From Schleiferiaceae bacterium (GTDB taxonomy: Bacteria; Bacteroidota; Bacteroidia; Flavobacteriales; Schleiferiaceae), in the NCBI GenBank assembly GCA_025210575.1, contig JAOARK010000446.1:1-12731 (forward strand): DNA of 12,731 nt, written 5' to 3'. The notes below the pieces were generated by a model, which was not told the origin of the DNA, made no database searches, and worked only from the letters and a program-made list of their open reading frames with translations. Below, piece after piece: positions 6,567-12,731 of this stretch (positions are counted from its first letter, which is position 1; each line of letters opens with the position of its first letter). The position numbers and the translations under genes were made by a program.

Positions 6567-7313
6567 TTATTTTTTGGAATGGTGGTAAAGTTTGCTTTCT
6601 CGTGGCCTAAACCAATCTCCTATTTTGTTAAAAACATTTGGCTTTTTTTCAATTATTACTAGGCCCATCGTTATCGTACACTCTTGAGCATTTATATCTA
6701 ATTGAATAGTCATCTCTCTTTGGGAGCTATCTAAATCCAGTGGCAACACTGAAGTTTTATACCCCATGCTTGTGGTTTGAATAGCCTTTTCATATTGAAT
6801 TGTACTGAAAGGAACTTTGAATGAGAAATTACCATCAAAATCAGTCATGGTCATTAAGTCTTCTCTATTACCAATCTGGACGGCTGCAAAAGGAATAGTC
6901 TCTGAGGTCTTTGAATCTCTCACCACACCATAGATGTGAACGGTATCAGTTACCTTGTGGTCATTAATAGGAATACCATCATTGGAAAATCGAATTTCGC
7001 TTTGAATGGTCTGCGTATCTTGTGCTACTACCGGTGTTGTCAATGGCAAGGCCGCTGCCATACTTACCAGCCATTTCAGCGGAACTTTCTTTGATTTTGA
7101 AGATGGAAGCACCCAAGTATTCAACTGTTTTTCATTAAACACACCACATAAATTACCACCATTATTAATCAGATCAGCGATCTCCACTTTAGATTTTAAG
7201 CGAAGGTCAACCACTTCTTTTGAACAAACCGAACAGAACTTTCCTTTTTCAGTTGGTGTCATTTTATTCCAGTCTTGATGACATGGATCAGGAATGGTAA
7301 GTTGATACTTCAT
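6567..7313 (-). CDS. Cys-motif membrane protein with carboxypeptidase-regulatory-like domain
   Basis: A 248-residue protein in three parts. Residues 1-60 are a small Cys domain (C11, C27-x2-C30, C56; segments PCHQDWNKMTPTEKGKFC and GNLCGVF) that recurs in Bacteroidota proteins and may bind metal. After a basic stretch (SSKSKK, 71-76) comes one hydrophobic segment (about 79-96) ending in PVVAQ, which looks like a signal-peptidase I site. Residues about 124-207 are a CarboxypepD_reg-like beta-sandwich (HIYGVVRDSKTSETIPFAAVQI, MTDFDGNFSFKVP, TSMGYKT), the kind of domain often placed before TonB-dependent receptors; here it stands alone with no plug or barrel. The tail is basic. Topology would put the Cys domain in the cytosol and the beta domain in the periplasm. 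Function unknown; signalling or cell-surface assembly are guesses. Confidence 0.85.
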   Translation of the reverse strand: MKYQLTIPDPCHQDWNKMTPTEKGKFCSVCSKEVVDLRLKSKVEIADLINNGGNLCGVFNEKQLNTWVLPSSKSKKVPLKWLVSMAAALPLTTPVVAQDTQTIQSEIRFSNDGIPINDHKVTDTVHIYGVVRDSKTSETIPFAAVQIGNREDLMTMTDFDGNFSFKVPFSTIQYEKAIQTTSMGYKTSVLPLDLDSSQREMTIQLDINAQECTITMGLVIIEKKPNVFNKIGDWFRPRESKLYHHSKK

Positions 7314-7380
7314 GGCTTTAGATTTTAGTGACTGTTTATAATATTAACGTCAAAAGTCTTGCCATGTGTTGGTTAGAAAT

Positions 7381-7412
7381 AAAAAAAGCCCGATTCAAAT
7401 GAATCGGGCTTT
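7381..7412 (-). terminator. Intrinsic terminator of tRNA-Phe
   Basis: Read on the minus strand: stem AGCCCGATTC / GAATCGGGCT (arms at 7401-7410 and 7387-7396, loop of 4), extended by two A-T pairs, followed by a run of seven T. It starts 8 bases past the tRNA 3' end, a normal place for a tRNA terminator, and separates the tRNA from the membrane protein gene downstream. Confidence 0.88.
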
Positions 7413-7419
7413 CAAAAAG

Positions 7420-7492
7420 TGGTGCCTCCAGGAATCGAACCAGGGACACATGGATTTTCAGTCCATTGCTCTACCAACTGAGCTAAGGCACC
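7420..7492 (-). tRNA. tRNA-Phe (anticodon GAA)
   Basis: A full 73-base cloverleaf on the minus strand: acceptor GGTGCCT pairs with AGGCACC, D arm GCTC/GAGC around AGTTGGTA, anticodon stem ATGGA/TCCAT with loop CTGAAAA giving anticodon GAA (window 7457-7459), variable loop GTGTC, T arm CCTGG/CCAGG around TTCGATT, discriminator A. The CCA end is not encoded; the next bases are CTT, so CCA must be added by the nucleotidyltransferase. It decodes UUC and UUU. It has its own promoter and terminator and is not part of a tRNA array. Confidence 0.97.
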
Positions 7493-7527
7493 ATTTTATT
7501 AGAACAACATCCTCTCGAATGCGGGCG

Positions 7528-7557
7528 CAAATGTAAATAAATATTCTTCCCATCAAA
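7528..7557 (-). promoter_or_regulatory. Promoter of tRNA-Phe (Bacteroidota type)
   Basis: On the minus strand TTTG (7557-7554), an 18-base spacer, then TACATTTG (7535-7528) fits the Bacteroidota TTTG / TAnnTTTG consensus at every fixed base. The expected start of transcription near 7520 leaves a leader of about 25-30 bases before the mature tRNA. It lies in the 109-base divergent gap between the tRNA and coaX. Confidence 0.75.
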
Positions 7558-7580
7558 GAAAATTTTAGGGTTCAAATTCA

Positions 7581-7588
7581 TTTCTTTG
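7581..7588 (+). promoter_or_regulatory. Possible -7 element for the coaX operon
   Basis: TTTCTTTG differs from TAnnTTTG at one fixed base and lies 13 bases before the coaX ATG. No -33 TTTG is seen at normal spacing. It is the best plus-strand candidate in the divergent gap, but weak on sequence alone. Confidence 0.3.
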
Positions 7589-7601
7589 CGTTCTAAGAAT
7601 T

Positions 7602-8324
7602 ATGGCGAATTTAATCATAGATATTGGCAACACCTTTTGCAAGGTGGCAGTTTTTGAGAATCAGGTTCTTACCCAGTTTTTCAAGATCAAAGACATTGAA
7701 GTTACGACCCTGAAAAAAAATATTGATTTTTCTGAAATTTCTTTATTTCTGGTTTCATCTACGCGCCAAAAGCCTACTGAACTACTTAATGACTTAAGTC
7801 AATTTGGAAAATGCTTATGGTTAGAACATCATTTTTCTTTTCCGTTTACTAATAAATATGCAACGCCTGATACACTTGGAAAAGACAGATTGGCTTTGGC
7901 TGCTTCTGCTTGTTTAGAATTTAAAAATAAAGACACCCTTGTGATTGATGCTGGTACCTGTATTACTTATGATATCATTACTTCAAAAAATGAATACCTC
8001 GGTGGTGCCATTTCGCCTGGACTGGAAATGCGCTTTAAAGCTTTGAACACGTTTACTGAAAAACTTCCACTTTTAGAGCCAAAACATCCTGAAGATTTAA
8101 TAGGCAAAGACACCCAGGACAGTATTTTATCTGGCATTGTTAATGGAACTGCCTTAGAAATTGATGGGGTAATAAATGAGTACAAAAAGCGTTTTCCAAA
8201 CCTTAACGTAGTATTAACAGGAGGGGACCAACTTTTTTTTGCGGAGTGTATAAAAAATAATTTCTTTGCACGCCCAGAATTTTTGCTTAAGGGTCTGAAT
8301 TACATAGCAGAGTTAAATGCGTAA
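7602..8324 (+). CDS. coaX: Type III pantothenate kinase
   Basis: Phosphorylates pantothenate to 4'-phosphopantothenate, the first step of coenzyme A synthesis, in the cytosol. The 240-residue length is usual for the type III enzyme, a member of the ASKHA fold. Motifs seen: phosphate-binding DIGNT (7-11), GKDR (93-96, pantothenate site), DAGTCITYD (116-124, with the catalytic-type Asp), GGAISPG (134-140) and TGGDQ (206-210). Start is ATG 7602; homologues begin with the same short strand before DIGNT. It is the first gene of a tight plus-strand run, and its last codons overlap the start of the outer-membrane protein gene by 8 bases (AATGCGTAA), which suggests translational coupling. The metabolic link between CoA synthesis and the envelope genes that follow is not obvious. 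Confidence 0.95.
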   Translation: MANLIIDIGNTFCKVAVFENQVLTQFFKIKDIEVTTLKKNIDFSEISLFLVSSTRQKPTELLNDLSQFGKCLWLEHHFSFPFTNKYATPDTLGKDRLALAASACLEFKNKDTLVIDAGTCITYDIITSKNEYLGGAISPGLEMRFKALNTFTEKLPLLEPKHPEDLIGKDTQDSILSGIVNGTALEIDGVINEYKKRFPNLNVVLTGGDQLFFAECIKNNFFARPEFLLKGLNYIAELNA

Positions 8325-9654
8325 AATATTAGTTGCACTTTTCATTTTTCCTTTCATCGTTAAAGGCCAGGTTAATTCTGTATCCCCCTTTACATTGTTT
8401 GGTGTTGGTGACCTCAGCGAAGGATACTTCGCAAAAAACATTTCGATGGGAGGAACCTACTCTGCCTTAAGAGATCCTTTATTCATCAACCTAGCTAACC
8501 CCGCATCGCTTTCAAGTTTAGAGTTAACCTCTTTAGATTTTGGGGTTACACATCGCTTTTTAAGACAAACAGATCAAAATAGCGGCAACTCTATAAACAA
8601 TCAAAATACGTACTTCCACTATTTCGCAATGGGATTTAAATTCAAAGAATGGTGGGGTTCAGCAATATCACTTACTCCTTACTCTCAAATTGGATACTCT
8701 GTATTTACGCAAGAAGAGCACCCTGATTTTGGTTTTACCCAATATAACTTTCAGGGAGATGGAGGAATTAACCAGATTGTTTGGGGAAACAGCTTTGAAT
8801 TATGGAAAAGTTTGTCCCTTGGTGTAAATGCCCGTTATCTTTTTGGCACGAATAGAAAAAGAATTTCAGCTGAATTTGAAGACAGAACCTTTTTGAATTC
8901 TAGAAGAAATGAAGAACTGAGGGTGAGCGATGTTGTTTTTGATTTTGGATTACAATACGAAATCAAACTAGATCGTGACGCAGAAGATCCAAAATTCTAT
9001 CACAAGAATTTAGTTATTGGTGCAACGTACGGAAACAACAGTCAGGTAAACGCAAATCAGTCATTGGTAGATTACACCTATGGATATGACAACAGTAACA
9101 TTGAGGTACCGGTAGATACAACCAACAGTGTAATTGGATATAAGGGTAGCATAATGTTGCCAACTAAGTACAGTGTAGGTTTGAGTTATGGAGGGTTAAC
9201 CAAGGCTAAATTCGGTAATAGCTGGATGGTTACAGCCGATTTTACTCAAACCAATTGGAGCGAGTACAACAACTTTGAAGGAGAACAAGGATTAAAAAAT
9301 AGCAGAAAATTTAGCGTAGGTGGCTACTTTATACCGCGTTATAGTTTTAAACAAAGTGGCAGAGGTTCTTATTTTGGTGAAATTGAGTGGCGTATGGGTG
9401 TATTCTATGAAGACTCTCACATTCAAGTTGACAATCAACCTGTTACCGTACAAGGATTTACGGCTGGTTTCAACTTACCATTTAAACCAAAGAATTTGAT
9501 CCCTGGTGACCAAAAACTCAACAACTTTAGTTTTGGCATAGTGGTTGGTACTAAGTCATCAGAGTCGAATACGTTAATAACAGAAGACTTTATAAACTTG
9601 ACCTTTGGTTTGACCTTTAATGACCTTTGGTTTCAAAAACGTAAATACAGGTAA
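8317..9654 (+). CDS. Outer-membrane beta-barrel protein, FadL/OmpP1-like
   Basis: A 445-residue outer-membrane protein. The signal peptide is MRKILVALFIFPFIVKGQ, cut before Gln18. The mature N-terminus reads VSPFTLFGVGDLSEG, then ISMGGTYSALRDPLFINLANPASLSSL (residues 43-69), a pattern typical of FadL/OmpP1-like barrels in Bacteroidota, with a plug-like start. The rest is alternating polar and aromatic strands (for example SLSLGVNARYLFG and LVIGATYGNNSQVN) with charged loops, ending in NDLWFQKRKYR. It has no lipobox and no T9SS signal. Start ATG 8317 overlaps the end of coaX by 8 bases, and the TPR gene begins 1 base after its stop, so it is embedded in the operon. Substrate unknown: small hydrophobic molecules are transported by true FadL, but an assembly or structural role is equally possible. 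Confidence 0.85.
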   Translation: MRKILVALFIFPFIVKGQVNSVSPFTLFGVGDLSEGYFAKNISMGGTYSALRDPLFINLANPASLSSLELTSLDFGVTHRFLRQTDQNSGNSINNQNTYFHYFAMGFKFKEWWGSAISLTPYSQIGYSVFTQEEHPDFGFTQYNFQGDGGINQIVWGNSFELWKSLSLGVNARYLFGTNRKRISAEFEDRTFLNSRRNEELRVSDVVFDFGLQYEIKLDRDAEDPKFYHKNLVIGATYGNNSQVNANQSLVDYTYGYDNSNIEVPVDTTNSVIGYKGSIMLPTKYSVGLSYGGLTKAKFGNSWMVTADFTQTNWSEYNNFEGEQGLKNSRKFSVGGYFIPRYSFKQSGRGSYFGEIEWRMGVFYEDSHIQVDNQPVTVQGFTAGFNLPFKPKNLIPGDQKLNNFSFGIVVGTKSSESNTLITEDFINLTFGLTFNDLWFQKRKYR

Positions 9655-9655
9655 T

Positions 9656-11077
9656 ATGAAAATGAGAAATTTGGTTACGGCTTTATTCATAATTGCAGCA
9701 GTTGCAGTTCAAGCCCAAAGCAAATGGGGAGCTTCTTCGGCAGACAGTGTTAAATGCTGGGAGAACTATAACAACTTTGGTTCGCTAATGCAGACCAAAT
9801 CTTATGTTGCAGCATACGAGCATTGGAATTATGTATATACCAACTGTCCTGGGGTTAAAAAGAACACTTTTATCTACGCGCCAAGAATCTTAAAGGCGAT
9901 GATCAAAGATGCTTCAACTCCTGAGGAGAAAGATAAATATGCAGATCAGTTAATAGGATCTTACGATAAAAGGTTACAGTATTTCCCCGGCAAGGAAGCA
10001 TACGTAACAGGTGAAAAAGCTCTTCAGATCTGGAAGTACAAGAAAGATCATGAAGAAGCTTATGCCGTGTTTGAAGAAGCCTACACAATTAATCGTGCTG
10101 AGATGACTCCTGCTCAGATTAATGGATATTTTCTTTCAGCCGTAAAAATGAAAAATGCAAAACTGATTGAATTAGATGAGTTGATCCGCGTTTATATTCG
10201 TATGAATGAGACTGTAGCAGACAACAGAATTCTATTGACAAATCAGATCAATGAATTGAAAGCCAAAGAAGAAGCTAACGGTTCTTTAGACAAGAAAGAT
10301 GCAAAGAATTTAAAAAAGGCAGAAACAAGCTTTAAGGCTTATACAACTGTAGAGAAGAATATTGAGAAAGCAATTTCACCAGTTCTTTCTTGTAACAATC
10401 TTGCTTTAATCATTAACGAGGAGAACTTCCAAGCGAATTACGACAACAAGAAATGGTTAGGTCGTGCAGCGAAAATGTTGCAGAAAGAAAGAATGAGCGA
10501 AGACGGAGAATTGGATGATTGTACCGACAACCCAATGTTCACGAAAATCGCTGAGCGTATGTTGGAGCTTGAACCATCTGCTGGTGGTTACCGTGCCATT
10601 GCTCGTAAATTCTTTAAAGAGAAAAATTACACAAAATCTAGCGAGTATTACTCTAAAGCCATCGAGCTTGAGCAAGATCCAGAACAAAAAGGAAAAGACC
10701 TTTTAGGTTTAGCTGAGTCTTACAGAAAGATGGGCAAATTTGCGAGTGCTAAAAGAGCTTGTCTTGATGCAGCAAAAACTAAAACAGACTGGGGACAGCC
10801 TTATTTAGTGTTAGCACAAGTATATGGTAGTGCAGATGGTCAATGTGGTAAAGACGTTGTTGAGAAGAAAGCAGTTTATTGGGCTGCAATCAACATGTGT
10901 GCTAAAGCCAAAAGCATAGAGCCAGCATTAGCAACAAAGGCAAATAACTTGATCAACGCGTACAAAAAAGGTGTACCGGACAAGTCTATTGCTTTTAACC
11001 TAGGTTATGTTGAAGGAAATAAGATAACTTTGGGCTGTTGGATCAACGAGACCGTTACGGTTAAGTTTTATAAATGA
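9656..11077 (+). CDS. Periplasmic TPR-repeat protein
   Basis: An exported helical protein of 473 residues from the start chosen here. The signal peptide is MKMRNLVTALFIIAAVAVQAQ. The early mature part (AYEHWNYVYTNCPG) and a region in the last 40 percent (GGYRAIARKFFKEKNYTKSSEYYSKAIELE, then GLAESYRKMGKFASAKRACLDAA and YLVLAQVY) are clear tetratricopeptide-type helix pairs, while the middle has a Lys/Glu-rich helical stretch. Several cysteines are scattered, including LGCW near the end. TPR proteins are scaffolds for protein partners. I start at ATG 9656, one base past the upstream stop; an ATG at 9620 would put twelve extra residues before the signal peptide, and an ATG at 9662 is also possible. 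Its end overlaps lptC by 4 bases (ATGA). The context suggests an envelope-assembly partner, unproven. Confidence 0.87.
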   Translation: MKMRNLVTALFIIAAVAVQAQSKWGASSADSVKCWENYNNFGSLMQTKSYVAAYEHWNYVYTNCPGVKKNTFIYAPRILKAMIKDASTPEEKDKYADQLIGSYDKRLQYFPGKEAYVTGEKALQIWKYKKDHEEAYAVFEEAYTINRAEMTPAQINGYFLSAVKMKNAKLIELDELIRVYIRMNETVADNRILLTNQINELKAKEEANGSLDKKDAKNLKKAETSFKAYTTVEKNIEKAISPVLSCNNLALIINEENFQANYDNKKWLGRAAKMLQKERMSEDGELDDCTDNPMFTKIAERMLELEPSAGGYRAIARKFFKEKNYTKSSEYYSKAIELEQDPEQKGKDLLGLAESYRKMGKFASAKRACLDAAKTKTDWGQPYLVLAQVYGSADGQCGKDVVEKKAVYWAAINMCAKAKSIEPALATKANNLINAYKKGVPDKSIAFNLGYVEGNKITLGCWINETVTVKFYK

Positions 11078-11664
11078 TAAAACAGCTTTTAGAACATATT
11101 AAAACAGCGGTGGTATTTTTTACCATCGCTTTTTTTATTCAAGCATGTACCAATGATGTCAAAGAAGTGCATGAGTTGACTCAGACCACTGATTTCCCTT
11201 TGAGGTTACAATATAACGTACACTACGAATACAGCGATTCTGCCCGAAAGCAGATTGACATCAAAGCTGCTGAAGCCTTAGATTTTACAGATGTAGAACC
11301 TGCCTACATAGAGTTTCCGAAAGGAATTCAGGTAAATTTTTATACGCGTTCTGGAGAGCAAGAAGCTTTTCTAAAAGCCAATTACGCCAAGTTCCTACCA
11401 GATGAAAACCTTTGGGAAGCCCGAGGAAATGTGGTAGTGATTAACAGCAAAAAGGAAGAATTAAACTCAGAAGAATTGATCTGGGATCAAAACCAAAAAT
11501 TAATTTACTCCACACAATTTGTAAAGATCATCACTCCAGAAAGCATCCTAACCGGTGAAGGATTTGAAGCTGACCAGAATTTTAGCAAATGGAAGATTAC
11601 CGGTTCTAGCGGTAGCATAGATATTGACGAAGAATTAGAAGAAAATGAAACCGAAGAAAATTAG
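11074..11664 (+). CDS. lptC: LPS-transport lipoprotein LptC
   Basis: Periplasmic part of the LPS export bridge (Lpt system) that carries lipopolysaccharide from the LptB2FG exporter to LptA. The 196-residue protein has a hydrophobic N-terminus ending in IQAC (Cys25), a lipobox-like site with an atypical Gln at -2, so it is likely a lipoprotein instead of the E. coli single-helix form. The body is the LptC beta-jellyroll pattern: DFPLRLQYNVHYEYSDSA (41-58), IEFPKGIQVNFYTRSGEQEA, LWEARGNVVVINSKKEEL, EELIWDQNQKLIYST and ILTGEGFEADQNFSKWKI, all characteristic of Bacteroidota LptC. A short acidic tail (IDEELEENETEEN) ends it. It overlaps the TPR gene by 4 bases and the following small gene by 20 bases, showing tight coupling. 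Confidence 0.92.
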   Translation: MIKQLLEHIKTAVVFFTIAFFIQACTNDVKEVHELTQTTDFPLRLQYNVHYEYSDSARKQIDIKAAEALDFTDVEPAYIEFPKGIQVNFYTRSGEQEAFLKANYAKFLPDENLWEARGNVVVINSKKEELNSEELIWDQNQKLIYSTQFVKIITPESILTGEGFEADQNFSKWKITGSSGSIDIDEELEENETEEN

Positions 11665-11860
11665 CGGCTTTATGCGCCTTGTTGAAATCATGTGGTTGGC
11701 CATCGCTGCAATTAGTGTTGTAGAGGTAGTATACAGTTGGGAAACTGACCGTAACCGCTCTTACTTGTTTGCCGCATTTTGTGCGTTAGCTACATTTATG
11801 TATTTCTTTAGAAAGAGACAGCGATTTCGTTACATTAGCAGAAACCAGGACAAAGACTAG
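11645..11860 (+). CDS. Small two-helix membrane protein of unknown function
   Basis: A 71-residue protein with two hydrophobic helices (about residues 11-31 and 40-55) joined by a short charged turn (SWETDRNRS), a basic N-terminus (MKPKK) and a strongly basic tail (FFRKRQRFRYISRNQDKD). This suggests both ends face the cytosol. I know similar short proteins between lptC and the CNNM gene in other flavobacteria but no named family. The ATG at 11645 lies inside the last 20 bases of lptC; an alternative ATG at 11672, 7 bases after the lptC stop, would give 62 residues with a shorter N-terminus. The CNNM gene begins at the base after its stop, so translation of the three genes is probably coupled. 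A helper of LPS transport or of CNNM is possible but not shown. Confidence 0.8.
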   Translation: MKPKKISGFMRLVEIMWLAIAAISVVEVVYSWETDRNRSYLFAAFCALATFMYFFRKRQRFRYISRNQDKD

Positions 11861-12731
11861 ATGAGCCATTGGCTTGCCATTTTACTCGCCCTTATTTTTT
11901 CAGCCTTCTTTTCAGGCATGGAAATCGCCTTTATTTCAAGCAATCGATTACACCTCGAATTACAGCACAAGAAGGGTATTTTTCCTTATGGGATTATCAG
12001 TTATCTGGTAAAAAATCCCGGGAAATTTATTGCAACCCTATTGATTGGAAACAACATAGCATTGGTGTTCTATGGACAGATGATGCATGAGGTCATGGTG
12101 CCCTATTTTGACATAAGGATCTCTCCCTATATCTGGCTCTTTTTAGAAACTTTCGTTTCAACAATACTCATCTTATTCTTTGCAGAATTTTTACCGAAAG
12201 CCATTTTCAGAGCTCGTGCTGAAGAATCTCTTAAACGTTTTGCGCTTCCAGGGATGTTCTTTTACATCATTCTCTACCCCTTATCTTCATTTGTAAATGG
12301 AATAAGTAATTTCATTTTAAAAACATTCTTTAAATCAAATCCAGAAGAAGGAACTCCTGTTTTTTCTAAGGTTGACTTAGATCATTACATTGAAGAAAAA
12401 ACGGATCCGGATTATGAAGAAGAGGTAGATCATGAAATCGAGATCTTCAAAAATGCGCTCGATTTCTCAGAGCAGAAAGCGAGGGAATTTATGATTCCTC
12501 GTACTGAAATGGAAACCATTGCCGAAACCGAAAGTGTAAAGCATTTAAAGAAGCAGTTTATTCAATCGGGCTATTCTAAAATTCTGGTTTATCGAGACAA
12601 TGTAGATCATATCATAGGTTATGTTCACGCATTTGAGCTCTTTAAAAAACCTACAAATCTCAAAAGTATATTAAGGCCAGTACTGTTCATTCCTGAGAGC
12701 ATGAAGGCCAATGAGATCCTAGACCTTCTCA
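11861..12731 (+). CDS. CNNM/CorC-type membrane protein with CBS domains (3' end cut by window)
   Basis: Hemolysin-family (DUF21/CNNM) transporter; related proteins are linked to Mg2+ or Co2+ efflux, and the flavobacterial gliding protein GldE is a relative. 290 codons are open to the window end. The DUF21 membrane domain covers residues 1 to about 155, with FFSGMEIAFISSNR (17-29), LIGNNIALVFYG (61-72) and FFAEFLPKAIFR (106-117) as family marks. An acidic linker (about 160-195) leads to the CBS pair: MIPRTEM (211-217) and ILVYRDNVDHIIGYVH (241-256) belong to the first CBS, and the second begins near 275. A CorC/HlyC domain is expected beyond the window. Start is ATG 11861, directly after the stop of the small membrane protein. 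Neighbours differ from the usual gldE setting (gldD), so I call it a paralogue, not GldE. Confidence 0.93.
   Translation, partial: MSHWLAILLALIFSAFFSGMEIAFISSNRLHLELQHKKGIFPYGIISYLVKNPGKFIATLLIGNNIALVFYGQMMHEVMVPYFDIRISPYIWLFLETFVSTILILFFAEFLPKAIFRARAEESLKRFALPGMFFYIILYPLSSFVNGISNFILKTFFKSNPEEGTPVFSKVDLDHYIEEKTDPDYEEEVDHEIEIFKNALDFSEQKAREFMIPRTEMETIAETESVKHLKKQFIQSGYSKILVYRDNVDHIIGYVHAFELFKKPTNLKSILRPVLFIPESMKANEILDLL

Noticed and set aside
9620..9655. Earlier ATG for the TPR protein
   Set aside because: It would place twelve polar residues before the signal peptide and overlap the barrel gene by 35 bases; the ATG at 9656 gives a normal signal peptide one base after the upstream stop.
11869..12090. 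Open frame of 73 codons on the plus strand near the right end
   Set aside because: It is another frame of the CNNM gene, which is open from 11861 to the window edge with clear DUF21 and CBS motifs.
1..12731. Mobile element, prophage, defence system or CRISPR array
   Set aside because: No transposase, integrase, terminal inverted repeats, regular direct repeats or known defence domains were found; gene content and base use look uniform and core-like.
11861..12731. Calling the CNNM-type gene gldE
   Set aside because: GldE is related, but it is normally beside gldD; here the neighbours are lptC and a small membrane gene, so a general CNNM/CorC name is safer.

Overview
The window looks like ordinary chromosome from a Bacteroidota bacterium, most likely an aerobic, probably marine, member of the Flavobacteriales. 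The evidence is a secreted protein with a type B type IX secretion (T9SS) sorting domain, a class II HMG-CoA reductase next to a GYDIA-type GHMP kinase, an LptC that is a lipoprotein, several signal peptides ending in Ala/Gly-Gln, AT-rich DNA, and promoter elements of the Bacteroidota form TTTG / TAnnTTTG instead of the E. coli form. No integrase, insertion sequence, phage gene or CRISPR array is visible. No stretch over 300 bases lacks a gene; the longest gaps are about 100 bases and hold promoters.

Left part (1-3454): a PAP2-family lipid phosphatase cut at the window edge, a small DUF1801 protein converging on it with a 23-base overlap, a CrcB/FluC fluoride channel starting 26 bases away on the other strand, and a 715-residue secreted PKD-repeat protein with a T9SS type B C-terminus whose 3' end overlaps crcB by 8 bases.

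Middle part (3523-7492, all on the minus strand): in transcription order, tRNA-Phe(GAA) with a clear promoter and terminator; a membrane-spanning protein with a Cys-motif N-terminus and a carboxypeptidase-regulatory-like domain; a secreted protein of unknown function; HMG-CoA reductase; and the GHMP kinase. The last two point to the mevalonate route to isoprenoids. An intrinsic-terminator hairpin sits exactly between them, its U-tract touching the kinase start codon, and a perfect TATATTTG -7 element lies just upstream of the hairpin.

Right part (7602-12731, plus strand): a very compact run of six genes with junctions of -8, +1, -4, -20 and 0 bases: coaX (pantothenate kinase, coenzyme A synthesis), an outer-membrane beta-barrel protein, a periplasmic TPR protein, the LPS-transport lipoprotein LptC, a 71-residue two-helix membrane protein, and a CNNM/CorC-type membrane protein with CBS domains cut by the window end. 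Apart from coaX this reads as a cell-envelope operon with three uncharacterised members.

I do not see a defence system, biosynthetic cluster or other dramatic novelty. The most interesting items are the terminator/promoter overlap at the HMGR-kinase junction, the uncharacterised partners in the lptC operon, and the split-topology Cys-motif protein with its secreted neighbour.
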